Positions 1 through 14,800 of a DNA stretch of 64,000 bases are shown piece after piece. The notes beneath the pieces are model-generated. The model was not told where the DNA came from. It saw only the letters and a list, made by a program, of their open reading frames with translations, and did no database searches. Every line of letters begins with the position of its first letter. Within the stretch, counting starts at the first letter, position 1. The translations under genes were made by a program, and so were the position numbers. The DNA is taken from assembly GCF_032854445.1 (NCBI RefSeq), contig NC_088302.1, positions 33,821,979-33,885,978 of the forward strand. Reading direction: 5' to 3'. This DNA is from Liolophura sinensis. Lineage: Eukaryota > Mollusca > Polyplacophora > Chitonida > Chitonidae.

Positions 1-276
1 TCTTGTCCAAGATAACAGGAAACGTTTACCGTTAACTGGCAACATGCCAGAATATCAGCGCTAGATTAATAAAATTGTCTCACAATTTTACTTAATTATT
101 TTGTTTATTTGATTGTTTTTTCACACTTTATTCTGAAATTTTTCACCTATACAACTTATGGCGTTCAGTTGAATGAAGGAAGAAAAACGTGTAGCGTCTG
201 GGGGGAAAACGTTCTTTGACAAGATTAGGTCTGTGTACATGGTTTAAACAATAATAGTATCAAAATTATTGATAAA

Positions 277-505
277 ACCGCTTCGGTGGCTCAATGGTTA
301 GAGCGTCCGCCTCAAAGTCGGGAGACTCGGAATCAAACCCGGGTCGGGTCATACCAAAGTTTTTACAAATTGTACTCGCTGCTGTCTCGCTTGGCGTTCA
401 GCACTGAGAGGTTAGAGCAAGAAAACAGGAGTTACTGGCCGGCTGTCAGCATAATGTGACTGGGTGGGGTGTCATGCCCGGTGTCTTCGGTTCCTGGTGT
501 ATCCT
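277..505 (+). mobile_element. tRNA-derived SINE, family A, truncated copy
   Basis: The head resembles a tRNA, with an A-box-like stretch (GGCTCAATGGTTAGAGCG) and a B-box-like stretch (AATCAAACCC). The body phrases 'cttggcgttcagcactgagag' and 'gtgactgggtggggtgtc' recur at 13686-13955, 29315-29585 and, reversed, at 37180-37535. The copy seems to end soon after 'ggtgtcttcggttcctgg' without the usual tail. It is a SINE head rather than a working tRNA gene, because the cloverleaf cannot be closed. Confidence 0.8.
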
Positions 506-976
506 GTTTATTATTTAGTAGTTGTTTGAGGCTGATTTCGGAAATAGTGCAATAATATTTGTACCTGTGTGATACACCAGTCTTCAAGCGCAGCCCTTCA
601 TCCTGGGCAAAGAAGCAAGATTAACACTGTTAATGTAACGGGAGCCCTGGCCCATTTCAGCCTTAACTGAGACAGAAACAATCGATACCCAAATATCTTC
701 CCGGATATCTTATTACTTAATTTTACAAAGCGAGCCAGAATATATCGTTGTTAGATTCGTTGATTGCCATAAAGAATTTTCGCCAGAGCCTCACTGAACT
801 CGGGTCTCTCATCCACTGGGCAGACACTCTAACGATAATGTTGTTTTTCGATCATCAGTCTAGAATTAAATGTCCACGATTAAAGGATCAGTGTCCAGAT
901 TTAGCTACTGGTCCTAATTATAAAGATTTTAACATGTTTACACAGTATGTTATCGGGAGGTAATGATATATACACA

Positions 977-1216
977 CAAAAAACGATTTGTTAATTGTGA
1001 GAGAAAGCCTGTTGTTTAAGTGATGCTAGAATGTATTCTGTTACTATAACATAATACAGTATCATATTCAACATAAATATCCTGTTCGTCTAATACAGTT
1101 TTTATGTTGATTTCATTGAATATGAGTGCCGTATTTAAAAGAATAACTATGGTAAGAACAACAGGATACCTTCTAGCATCACTCAAACAGACTTAAATTT
1201 AACATATCGGTTTTTG
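977..1216. mobile_element. MITE copy 1 (non-autonomous DNA transposon)
   Basis: The left end (CAAAAAACGATTTGTTAA) and the reverse complement of the right end (CAAAAACCGATATGTTAA) match. The match continues inward through 'tgatgctagaa' and 'tctgtta', giving a terminal inverted repeat of roughly 65 bp in a 240-bp element with no coding capacity. Related copies lie at 1424-1670 and 41687-41934. A short target duplication is possible but not clear. Confidence 0.7.
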
Positions 1217-1423
1217 ACAGTATTTCTTCTCCATTCCACACGTCTGGTATAAGAAACATGTCTGGTGTAAGTATTGTTTGCACAGAAATGTTGAATTTAC
1301 TAATCTTTAACCGGGAACCGGGAAATGTGCATGGTATAAGGATTGAATGAGTATGGCATGACGTCACGGCAGTATTGCAGCCGTATCGTAACAGGACCAG
1401 GAAACTGTACCAGGGTTTACTCT

Positions 1424-1670
1424 CAAAAAATAATCTGTTTAATTTAACAGAAAATTTGCTGTCTGAGTCATGCTAGAATGTATTCTGTTACTGCATCGGA
1501 TTATTGTCTTAAACACAGCACATTTGATCTATTACTTTAACATAATGATTGTGTTAGACTAACAGGGTATTGTTTTGAATATGACACACTACTATATCAG
1601 AATAACAGAACACATTCTACAGCACCACTCAAACAACAGACTTTCTGATAAGAATAACAGATAATTTTTA
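1424..1670. mobile_element. MITE copy 2
   Basis: Same family as 977-1216. The left arm begins CAAAAAATAATCTGTTTAAT and contains 'gtctgagtcatgctagaatg'. The right arm, reversed, reads AAAAATTATCTGTTATTC and then 'gtttgagtggtgctgtagaatg'. The interior is AT-rich and non-coding. Two copies only about 200 bp apart suggest local hopping or insertion preference. Confidence 0.7.
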
Positions 1671-2855
1671 AGCGTATAGAAGTCGCACGCACTCTACATG
1701 TTAAATTACGTTTATTAAGAGAAACGTAAACGCCTTGAAATATGAAACGCCAAAAATGCCAATTTGTAGGTAAACCTTTTTATTCATTGGTTTACATGAA
1801 GATGTCAAATGTTGTGTAACTATATTTGCCTATATAACTACAAGCTATTTAGGTTCTAGTCGGTTCAACTGTATAAATGCTTACTGAGAGCAAGATACTT
1901 CGGGACCTAGTTAAGGCTATACAGACATAAGGATTTGTTTGTTTGAAAAATATATCAATTAAATCCATCGATGTAGGTTATATCAATGATATGATCAAGC
2001 AATATGTAAATTAAAATAATTTATGGGGAAAAAAACATTCCACAAAATATAACTTGAAGTTGTTTTTCGCAAAAAACTGTAAGCTTAAAAATGTCTAATA
2101 GCATTAATAACAAACTTCAACTGGATGACAAAATCAAGGGAACATAATTCTTCGTCCCCTTTTTTTTGGGGGGGGGACAAGGAGTTTATGCAGAAAACTG
2201 GCATGAGGTGACAGAGCACTTTCCGCGACTTGCACGTATAGTATAAGCACGTCTTGATGGCTAATTTTCACTAAAATTTTAATTTTGAAAACAGTGCACG
2301 CATATTTGGTTAGTGAATGAATAACTCAGTGGCTCTACACCAATATATGCATATATATAAAATTTCGAAAATCAACGTTTATCAACGATTTTCCCATAAA
2401 AATAATATGAATATACAATTTACCCAAACACCAAGACGACATCCACAGTGCATCACACAAAATATCCGCAAGGCCGTGTTTAAGAGGGCAAGACAATAAT
2501 ATTGGTCAGACCGATTGGTTGCTGTCCTGAGAAGTCGACTGGAAGTATGGCAGTGGTCGACTGAGTCTCGTAGTATAATCACGTGATACAAGTCTTATCA
2601 AATAAGATCATTTCACGCCCTTTTGCCTTCACGTGCGTGCGCAAATCTTTGCTTACTCTTGAACAGTGCATTCAAGCATGAACCTCTGGACATCACTTCT
2701 TTACCACGAAACCTTGTGCGGGATCCAGTTCTCAACGGAAATCAAACGACGAGATGGTCTCTCGGGATTTATATCAATACTCCTACACCACATAACCAAA
2801 ATTCACAAACACACTTCTTGGGTGGAATTAGCTTTCAGCCCTGCACCGCTGTTTG

Positions 2856-5800
2856 TCAGTTTTCTTCAGGCCCGAAGTCTTTATAAAACAAAAGGTCCAT
2901 TCCGCGGGCGTTGTCGTGTCGGCGAGACCCTCCCAGACGGAAATTGTCCTGGTCTATTTTTAAGATACAGATAGACACGGGGTCACTTTCGCCCATCTCA
3001 CCGGCTTCAGTCAGGACTACCGTCTCCGGGGGTTTGTCGCGTAACGACAGGGAGTACCGGTGAATCTTCGGCTCGTCTTCGGAGCCATTGGCCACGAACA
3101 GGAGGTCATTTAGAGCTGCCACGCTGATTGGACAAAAGTTATCCGTCTTCTTCATGGCTTGCCTGCCGATTAAGAAAGAATCATTTTTATGCATTACTGT
3201 ATTGCACTGAGAGAGAAAAAATGCAATATGAGATAAAACTACACAAACTTTCCACGCAAATAACCCACATACCTAAGAAACTATGCAAACAAAATATTTG
3301 AATTAGCATGGTATAATTTATAAAATACCATTTTCGAAACCACAAAATCCCGCCATGGCCACCTAATGCACACTCTAGCAGTTACCATCGTAATAACGCT
3401 TTATTGCGTGTGAAATTTCAAACATGTGACCCCTCTAGGGCTGATTAGAAGACTCGCTCCTTTCCATAAACCAGATCAACATGTAGAAACAACTTCATAC
3501 TGGGCTCCGTTGTTAGGGGTAGGATTACTACAACTGCCCACAGAATGGGTTCTGTCATCAGATTCCCAGATTAAAAGACCTAAGCTACACTAAAATGCAG
3601 CTCATAAATGAAGACTAAAAATCGATGCAGTCCACAGTATGCATGCAGAAGGTTCTCAAGGAGCATCTGCAAAAACACGTTAGGGAGATTAGAACGCGTG
3701 AATTGGCACTATAAAACGTCCTGAAAATGTACACTGCCAGTTAGGTGTGTAAATTGGGTTTTCTAAAATTAGCCCAGCTCGGGTGAGATGTTCGCGTTAT
3801 AAGTACAGACGGGTCGATCGGAGACGGACTGTAGGGAGTAGAACCAAAAGATTTCCAGGATTACGCACACACGCCAGAGCTAATTCACCATGCTTCGATG
3901 AAATATTGATTTGTGTCCTTATAAAGGTCCATGCGATCAGGTGTTGTAAATTTCAGATACAGTCAGATAGATTCTTAGCTTGGTCTTATCACATCTAGCC
4001 GCACAACAGCTGCCGTGACGGTACACCATGCATATTCCAAAACCGTGGCAACGGTTGTCACAGATGCAGCGAACCAAACAACTTCGCGCACTTATGCTTC
4101 GCCGCCAAAATGAAGCCATCAGGCGGGATTGCTATACCTGTGAATCATCATATTGATCATGCCTACTGAACTGAAGCGTTTCTGTCTGTGGAACTTCTGC
4201 CTTGTAGACCATTGGGTCAAGGACTTTCCACAGCGCACGCATCAAGGACTCCTACGTGATTTACGCCGATCAGTGCACGAGCCAATAAATATCAGTGCCG
4301 TGTTTCCACACCTGACTTAATGTGCTTAGAGCACTGGCCAGGTAATTAATCACGGAATTATATACACATATGCATGCACGTGGAGAGTTTTACATCCTTT
4401 TCATTTCGAAGGTGCTTGAACACTTAAAAGCCCTCAGGAAGCATGACTTGGACGAAGATTCGATTAATGTTGAAAACACTGGATGAATATAAATATACCT
4501 AAACTGTGATGCATACAGTGCTGAGCAGGGGTAAAAACTACGTCAACTCTAAAATTCAATCCGCAGATTATTTTTCTTTGAAACAAGATTCGTTTCAAAG
4601 GATTCGTTTAATATGTATTTGACTGTCATTTAACGTCAAAATTCAGGAATTTTCACTGATAGCATGGCGGTTACATTTCATGGGTGGATGAAAGCGGAGT
4701 GCAGGCGTAAACCACCGACCTTTGGCAAGATACTGAAAAACGCACAGAAAACCCATCTGGTGTGTTCTCGCGACTGATAGACAAGCACCGCAACCACTTG
4801 GCAACAGTCCCCCCTTGTGCATTATATCATGTTCTTAAGTACCATACTATCATACAAAAGCACAGAAGAGCCTTGCTGGCTCATTCGTCCAATGCGTTCT
4901 ACTATTGATACATTACCCGTTGATAACTTGCTTATTAATGACTATAAAACACGCAAATACTTCTATTTCAATTACATGTTTCATTTACATTTTGCTTAAC
5001 TGTGCCCGTATTACCCTGGAAATGAATTTTACTCAGGGCGTGAAGAACGATTATAAAGAAAGAAACTCTAAAGCAACACATATCGCCTGTTTGCAATGAT
5101 CAGTGCCAAATAACGAATTTGTATTATCACCGTGAAGGGAAAAGAAAAGAGTACCATAAAACGGGAAGTAATCTTGATATGTGGAAATTGTAAGATGATA
5201 CTCATCCTCCGGCGACATTGCAGCCAGTTAGCCGCATTCCTTTTGTAAGGGAGGCAGAATAAAAATCGATATACATCCTTACCACAAGTATACATCTCCA
5301 GTGTTACGGATATGCTGAGTATCAAAGACAAAAGTGGGGCCATATAGGGCGTCTTCAGCCGTGGAGGAGCAGGATTTGAATTTAATGAGTGTAGATGCAT
5401 GAGAGCGTTTCTCAACGGAATGTATAGAAAGAACGAATAAATGATTATGGCTTAATGCCACATCGGCAATATTTCAGCCATACGGTGCCGAGAATATGTT
5501 TTAAACTCGAAGCAGTGAATGGTTTTCGACAGGAAAGTATTAAAAAAATATGCCCATACGGTCATCGTAGAATTTGATTTTACTTTGTTCATGCAAATCA
5601 GCATCCTATAAATTTGGACTCAGGGACAGAATTATTTATTTATTTGATTGATGTTTACGCCCTACTCAAGAATATTTCACTTATACGACGGCGGCCGACA
5701 GTCAGATAAAAGAAGCACTGCAAGGGTCGTGCTCATAACACCACATTTAAAAAACAATTGCCGTGTATAGGAAGGTCTTCCAGCAAACCTTCGGATGGTC

Positions 5801-8800
5801 GTGTGTTTCCTTCGGGCTCTGCCCGGTTTCCCCCCACAATAATGCTGGCCGCCGTCGTGTAAGTGAAATATTCTTGAGTGCGGAGTAAAACAGCAGGCAA
5901 ATAAATAAATAATTAAATTAAAAAACAAATGTGAAAAATCGACTTTTCTAAGAACATTTCTTAGAACATAAAATGTACCATGTATTTCATTCACCTGGTC
6001 CCTTTGTTTTTCAAAGAAAGAACTGTCGTCTTTCACTTTTCTTCAAGTTGCAACACTTTTGTAGTATTCGGACTGCTGTATGTAATTAAATATTCAGTCG
6101 AATTAAGATTCGTACACAATGTATTACGTAATGCTGGGTGGTGCATACATTTAGATATACACCGTACACCTCTTTAACATTACATGCGAACTCATCGACC
6201 TAGGTTAATAATAGGAAATGAACCGCCAGAGCAATACAGGTGTAATTACATGCCATTTTCTTCATTGATTTTATACCATATTACCGCCGGAACTGTAACG
6301 TGAACAGGCCTGTAATAATAAAAGCATCAAGCAAACCTTTCCGCGTAGTCTACATTGAAATTCCTTCATCTATACAAAAAGTCTTTATCCAGGAAGGATG
6401 AATTTTGTGACGTAGTGTTTACACCGTGTGATGTTATTCCACTTGACAACGACATATGTATTAAGGGCTGCTTTCGGCAATCAGTGCATACTGTCTGTAC
6501 AACGGAGGTATGGTTCTGTTATATCTGCTACCGTCTTTGCCCAACAAAGCTATATTGCAAATCATTTGTCTTAACGACAAAAGCTTACATAATTTACGTT
6601 TTGAGGTTTGAATTCGTCTTGCTACATTGATGAAAACGTAACTTAGCTAAGTGTAACAAATAAAAAACTAACTTCCCCTGGTCGGTCAAACAAATTCCAT
6701 CCATATTCGTTTTAAAAAGAGCTGGAAGTATCCCTCAGTGAGTTAGGTGTACAACTCCTCACCATGTGCCACACCTTGGAAGTGCGAGTTCAATACCAGC
6801 CTTGGATATGGAATTTGTAGGTTTATACTTTGGAGGAATTATAAACGGCTACTTGTCACACGTTCGTTGAATACCACTTGCCTTCCATCAATATGGCGTC
6901 AAAGCCGGTAGAAATCCTGGAGAAGTTTGTCAAAGGACGATGGTTTTACCCGTGGAACACGTGGTGTTCACTGCCTACAAAACTACCATAGTGAAAATCT
7001 CTCTGGAGTGCATCTTTTATTAGCATCACGCGATCGATATATCAGTCAAACTTTTAAATTAAAGCTTCATGTTGGCCCGGCTGTGGTTTAAAGAAATTTC
7101 TAAGACAACGTGCAAGCTATGGTAGTTTTCTCTGGCCGATTTCTTCATTCCCTCCTTTGAAGTGTGTACCTGAAAGCTGTCGCACAAGTGAAATATTTTT
7201 GAGTAAGATGTAACACAATCAAGTAAACACATAAAATGAAACCATATTATAAGCTATATAAATTCATAAATAAACTGAGCTTATCCAGATAAACGTCTTT
7301 CACCCTCACGCAAAATACTCATATGCTAAAAACATCCTGCTGGTATGATTTATACTTCCTGACTTATCCGGAATGTATGTCGTTAACTCCTCTGTTTATA
7401 AAACAAAGTGCGTGATTAAATACAGATTCAAGAGAAGTCAGTTATGTATTCTGAAATGAGCGCCGACAATGTCACGAAAGGTTATCCGCCTTAATGTTTG
7501 TTCTCTGTCAGTATGTCACGTTGTAACGAAACCCTTCTGTTTAGGTTCATTTTGAGCAGGGAAACTATATCGTTGTGCATTAGCTGTGCCTGGGATATAT
7601 TACATGTATATACACCTGAGATGGTATAGAATAACAACCACACATTCATATACTTTAAATAACATGTTCATGTCATTTAGTCCTGACTGTTGGTGGAGTT
7701 AAGCAGTAAATGGGCTATATAGGTTAACCCAAATGGTCTATCCTGACCGGAAAACAAACACATGTCACATTAATATCCAGATGAGCTTTCGCTGAAACTG
7801 ATCCCAAAATAATAACCAGGGTCTGATTCATACACATCATTGGGAAAAAAATTTGGAAGCGGGCTCTATATCCTCCACCCGTTAAACTGAACGCTTTTGT
7901 ATGTGTAGTATACATACTGTGGGTGAAGCAATCTCAATAATGACGTTAAAAAAATCACTTGAATAATTTTATTACAGATAGAAACATTAATAGATGTTTG
8001 TGTGCTTCGTTGCTTAGGGTGTAACGGCTCCACCATTATATCGAACGGTAATAACAGTAACAGAAACTCATGTTAGCACGTTGGTTTCAACGGCGACATG
8101 TTTTAAATGCTGCCTCACTAAATTACCATTCTGTAGCACAATCAGACAGACCTCACCCAGCCACACTATAGATCATTGCCAAAGTTAGCCTATATCTTAT
8201 TATATGCTGTGCGCCAATTGTTAGAAAAAGTACCAAAAATGCCAATTTTCAAAAGAGTCGAAGGAACAACCCCACTATGAACTGAAACCCAGTGCATTTG
8301 GACTGGGGTGGTTATCTTCTCGCCTTAGCAATACTGGCATTTATTTTCAGCAACGTGACATGAAGAGGTAATTATAACGACATGGTGGACACTGCCGTCC
8401 GAGACATTTCACTTCTGTAGTAGGTGTACTGAACACACGAGCGGATATAACGCAGACCTGACTTAGGTGGACGCAGCCAGCCGAGATATTTCACATCGTA
8501 CGTCGGCGTGTTAGAGAACGTAGCGGATATGCCACAGACCTGCCACTGTCACTATCAGTGGCTTCCATTATTACGGTGAAAAATGGGTCACCTTGTTATC
8601 TCAGCTAAGCATTTCTTCACTCTGTCAAATGTCATAAATCTCTCTGTAACCATACACATCAAGGCGATCTTGTTTACATATAAGCTACTGGATATACCAA
8701 TTTGAGTGTCAGTTGTACAGTAGCTGTCTCATCCTAATACCAAGCTCATGACATATTCGTGGTTACTGCTTTTTCGTTCCAATTCTGAATAAGGGAGCAG

Positions 8801-11800
8801 TCTACCAGTCATTTGACTTCGCTACTATAGAATGTATTATTATCTCAGATTATTACTGTACTGATCCAGTGTAAAGGTTAATATAAATATATACGATCCT
8901 GTGTACAGGCCACCATCAATACGATCCTGTGTACAGGTCACCAATACGATCCTGTGTACAGACCATCATGAATACGAGCCCGTGTACAGGTCACCATTAC
9001 AATCTTATGTACAGGTCACCAATACGAGCCGGTATACAGGTCACCATCAACACGATCCTGTGTACAGGCCACAACCGATATGATCCTGTGTACAGGTCAT
9101 CACCAGTACGATCATGTGTACAGGTTACCATCAATACAATCATGTGTACAGGTTACCATCGATACGATCATATGTACAGGTCGACATCAATACGATCATG
9201 TGCACAAGTCGACATCAATACGATCTGTGTACAGGTCACCATCAATACCACGGGTGCAGGTCACCATCATTACGATCCTGTGCACAAGCCGCCATCGATA
9301 CAATCATGGGTGCAGGTCATCATCGATACGAGCCTGTGTACAGGTCATCATCGATGCGATCCTGTTTACAGGCCACCATAGATACGATCCTGTGTACAGG
9401 TCATCATCAATACGATCTTGTGTACAGGTCATCATCGATGCGATCCTGTTTACAGGCCACCATTGATACGATCCTGTGTACAGGTCATCATCAATACGAT
9501 CTTGTGTACAGGTCGACATCAATACGATCATATGCACAAGTCAACATCGATACGATATGTGTACAGGCCACCATCGATACGATCTTGTGTACAGTCCACC
9601 ATCAATACAATCATGGGTGCAGGTCGTCATCAATACGAGCCTGTGTACAGGTCATCATCGATACGATCCGGTTTACAGGTCAACATCAATACATGTTGAC
9701 CGGCCCGGATAGCACAGTTGGTAGAGCGTCCGCTTCGGGACCGGTAGATCCAGGATCAATCCTTGATCAAGTCACACCTAAGACTTTAAAAGAGGAAGTT
9801 GTAACTTCCTCGCTTGGCGTTCAGCATGAAGGGGATAGTGCAACGACTGGTTGACCCGTATCAGTATAATGGCTCGGGCGGGGCGGCTTACTTGCCTTCG
9901 GTAAGGCGTCTCAGTGAAGCAGCACTAAATAAAAGAGCGGTGGAAATCCGTCCTGCTACAAGGAGGCACATTACACGTACATGCACCCTAAAGATTCGTT
10001 CGTCGTCATATGACTGAAACATTGTTGTACGACATTAAACCCCAAGCACTCACTCACTCAATACATGTCACCATCCATGCGATCCTGTGTACAGGTCTCC
10101 GTCAATACGATCCTGTGTACAGGTTACCATCATTACAATCCTGTGTGCAGGTCATCATAAATACAAGCCTGTGTATAGGTCACCATCTGCGCGACCCTGT
10201 GTACTGGTCACCATCAATACGATCTTATGTACAGGTCACCGCCAATACCATCCTGTTTATTGGTCTCCGTCAATACGCCCCTACATGCATGTACAGGTCA
10301 CTGTCAATGCCATCCTTTGATCACTCGGCCACCGTAAATAGGATACTGCGCATTAGGCATGTAAACGTCACGAACATGTTCCTAATCGACAACATATACG
10401 CCTGCTTGACCTAGTAGTTAAATCCTGTCCTTCCCCAGGCAAACAGCTCGTGTGACAATTCGTATTTGGCATCTGTCAGCATGGTGTTGCGTGCAGCCAT
10501 TAGGCTACATGACCATTCATATGCACGGCGATGAATCAGCATGGGTGTATAAAAGGGCGGCATTGGAAAAAAATAACCCATTCTGTTAAAGAGAAACTTC
10601 AAAGGCTGTCTAAGAAAAAGAAAGTCTAGTATATCGGAAAACAAGGCCATCTGTTCAAAGCAACATTGTATTTAATATGCTTTGAATAAACAGCAGAGAA
10701 TATATTCTCCATACATACACATGTATATACATCATTCCAGGTGGGCGCATGAATATTCACATTATCTGACGCGAAATCTGAATATGTCATCACCGACGCG
10801 ATGTCGACTTATAGCATTTTGCATTTCCTGCTCCCCGAAATTATCCACACTAGTCGCATAATTTTGTTTTCTGATTTCACTGTTTGACAAATCTCATCGC
10901 CGCTATTGTTATGATAATTCGGTATGCCCAGATACGCGCGCTACTATCATTGTATGCGCAGGTCGATATCTGCTTTATGCAATTCCGGTCTGACTTATAT
11001 AGTCACATACACGCTGCACAGCTGGGCTCAATCCTTGGACGAGGGATGTATAATATAGCATGCCATATGCGTTTAACTTATGAACTACGATATGGCCAGG
11101 GGTGAGCTCAGTCCTATAAGTCATGTTTGTGTATGTTTAAATGAGCAGGAAGACTGCATACATGTATAGAGTTCGTCACGCATATGTAACACTACAAACA
11201 TGTAAGTACAACGACTGCAAGATTTGTATCTGCAAAACACGTCGTTCAGTCTGCTCAGCGTTTTGTACACACGTGACATATGCGCAGTGTCAATGACACT
11301 GCCAATTCCTGAAACTCTACTCTGGCAAGGCCAATATATATCCCATGTCATGCAAGTACCACGACAGCTTTGAACACTTCGGTATGTAATACATAGCATG
11401 CATTTATTTCGTCTTTTCGCACACACCTGAAAAGTGCGCACCATGGTTATTTTGTAACTAATCAATGTACATAAATAACAGCTGTATCTGAACACACATA
11501 TGTCCCCAGTCTTCGCAATACGTACATCCATACTTGGCTAAGTGCCATTCCGGTACGTGTGCATAACCTGTGCGCGCTGTACCTTCAATTTATTTATTTA
11601 TTTAGTGTTTTACTCCGTACTCACGCATATTTCACGTACACGACGGCGGTCATCATTATGGTGGGAGGAAACCGGGCAGAGCCCTAAGAAAATCCACGAC
11701 CATCCGTAGGTTGGTGCAAGACCTTCCCACGTACTTGTACCTCTAGCGGTAGTTTGACTATTTTTTTTACAAAAGGATATAGATACCCAGCTCTCACTGT

Positions 11801-14800
11801 CCCGTAGGGACCTAAGTGACAAGCAGTAGAGACGGTGATTGTACAGTCTTGTTTGGGAACCTAACGCTCACTGAAGACCCACATACGGTATGCAAACCTG
11901 TACAGCATGCACACGTGGGAAAGTTCGTGAGTAGTTTGCCGAAAGTCAGGGGTTTACGCCGTACACCGGGCTTCCTCCACTAATGCAACCGACCGCCAGT
12001 GTATAGGTCAAATATTGTATCGAGTATGGCGGTAACAATCGAAGCAATAAATAAATATACAGGTATGACGTATCTTCCCCATACATTTATGAGAATATGA
12101 AAACATTCCACTAGAGGTATAGCCTTGACTATTTTTTTCCGTTAAAGGGAATAATGCTTTTTCAAAAAACAGCTTGCCCCTTCTAACCATCCGCCCTTTT
12201 TAAGTTGGTGCAACATGATATACGCCTCCAGACAATTAGATAATCATCCGTGGGTGTAGAGTTACTTCTGGTCTTGATGTCAGGCAAAAATATGGTACGT
12301 TAGTTCAGCTACATAATACCATAATGCGATTTGGTCTCGTGTCCAGGGACGATAAGCCGCTGACTGAATACAAGCCTGACCAAGTCGAACTCATAGCACG
12401 GGTCGATGGTGACCGGATCGGATCATATACGCTGTGTGCAACAGCTAATTAGTTTACCACTAGTGGGATTTGGAAGAACCAAAAGTATAGTGCGGGGGCA
12501 CTACATACAGACAGGCTTGCACAACTAATACACACAGCGCAGAGGACTAAATTCACTATTCTCTACTTCATCTTAAGGATAGATCTGGGTTAACGATTCC
12601 GCTCTTCTGCAGTCAGCAAGGATATCATTAGTTTGCGGTATATCATTCGTGAGTGAGTGAGTGCTTGGGGTTTAACGTCGTACTCAACAATTTTTCAGTC
12701 ATATGACGACGATATATCATTCGTGATCGTACATATACCTCTGATGTATTGGTCGATATTGAAGACAGCCTTAGAACCATCCTGTTTATAAGACGTTGCC
12801 TGATTATAAATCTATTAATCAGAGGGGTAAATCTGTGACTTCTTATTGGTAAACGTTCATATCTCTCTCCTATATCTCCCAACAGCTACCCTGGAGGGAA
12901 AAGCACAGATCATTATCTATCCCAGACCATTAGGCCCAATGACTAGATAAATAAGACGCCGGTTGTCCACAGCCTGAGCTTCTTCCAGTTAATCAAGTTA
13001 AGCTGGTATTACTTCACGAGTGGACGGTTAAGGAAATCATAATAAACAGTCATATAATACCACACGGAAACATTCAGTATCGACTCTTCTGACGAGTCTC
13101 TCCGCTTGGAGCGCTTCCGGAAAATTATCGTAACCTATTGGCCCATGAACTAAGTTAAAAAGGCCAAGAAAGTGTGGCAACTTCACACTTATGGTTCGAT
13201 ATAAATTCTGCATATGGCATGTTCACTTAGAAACAAACCAGTGACTGATTTGCATTCGATTAGCAGCTGTCACTATATAAATCATGCATTAACGTCAAAC
13301 GCATATGTACGATGATAAAAACTGGAATCGAAATGATCGTTATCACCATTGATTCACACTTGACGCGCCACTTCTTAGAAACATTTGTCAAGCAAAGGTA
13401 TATGTCTAGTCAGCCTAATTAACGGTATCGAACTCATAGATCATGATCCCCCTAACTGTCGTTATCAAATCGTAACTATAGCTGGATGATAATAGAGGGA
13501 ATTAGTCTGACCTGATTTGAACACAAATAGGCAAATAACCGACGTGGTCATCCAGTTGGCCACCCTTGTTTCCAAAATCAGTCAACACATTAGTAATAAA
13601 ATCCAGCGTTTTTTCTCACCATGGGTCAAAACCAAACTGCTCCTCATATCGGAAGTGTCGAATTAGCTTTCATTAATACTCGTAACCGCTCCGGTGGCCT
13701 AATGGTTAGAGCGTCCGCCTCGAAGTCGGGAGGCCCAGGATCAAACCCAGGTCGGCTCACACCAAAGACAAGTGGTACTAGTCGCTGCCTCGCTTGACGC
13801 TCAGCACTGAGATGTTAGTGCCAGTATAATGTGACTGGGTGGGGTATCAAATATGGTGTCTTCGGGATGATACTACTTTGGCGACAAAGACTCGCCCTGC
13901 CACAAGAAGGCACACTATGTATGTATACACTCGCCGTCATGTGACTGAAAAATTAAATAGGAGGTAAAAATACATACATACTACTACTCTTTAACAGCAT
14001 GATCCAGCAATTAGAAAAGCTATGTCTATGTAAAGATCTCTAAGAAAACAACTTCAATTCTGATCCTGAAGTTGAACTTTAACAACTGCATGATTTCAGT
14101 TGAAGTTTTCAACATCAGCTAGTATGTTGGTATGTTGTATGTTGATTTTGGAAGTTTCAACATCAGCTATACGATTTCACTTGTAGTTTTCATCATCAAC
14201 TACATGATGTTAGTTGTGGTTTAGAACACCAGCTATACGATTTCAGTTATACGATAATGGGATTTCAATTCTGGATTTGCACCTCAGGCATACGACTTCA
14301 GTTGCAGTTTTCTGCATCAGCCATACGATTTCAGTTGCAGTTTTCATTATCAGTCGTGCTATTTCAGTTGCAGTTTTCAATATCAGCCATACGATTTCAG
14401 TTGCAGTTTTCAGTATCAGTCATGCGATTCCAGTTGCAGTTTTCAATATCAGCCATAAGATTTCAGTTGCAGTTTTCAATATCAGCCATACGATTTCAGT
14501 TGCAGTTTTCAATATCAGCCATAAAATTTCAGTTGCAGTTTTCAATATCAGCCATACGATTTCAGTTGCAGCTGAAAATGGTTTAACGGCAACACTGAAG
14601 CAATACTGTGGCGATATAAGCACATTATTAATATAGCGTGGAAGCTAATGACTATGAAATGACTAATGACATCAACAATTAAATAACCCTTCGTTCACCT
14701 TTCACCCTATAACATAGCTCACAAAGAACACAACGGATTAACTTTGTCTGTCTTGTATCTTAGAAGACAAAGTGACATTGTGCTCTTAGCGTTAGCAGTT

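Larger units (their letters stand above)
1..2855. other. Intergenic region downstream of the propeller gene
   Basis: AT-rich sequence with no convincing coding exon. The only structures I can support are one tRNA-headed SINE copy (277-505) and two copies of a MITE (977-1216 and 1424-1670), described separately. The short open frames here have no recognisable protein pattern and no good splice context. Confidence 0.6.

Noticed and set aside
8901-9854. Long plus-strand open frames reading VYRSPSIRSC-type repeats, one running into the SINE
   Set aside because: They follow the 28-bp minisatellite and then the family B SINE. No independent sign of a gene.
8893-10315. Regularly spaced repeats that could suggest a CRISPR array
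   Set aside because: Units are head to tail with no unique spacers, and this is a spliced eukaryotic genome. The same applies to the other arrays.
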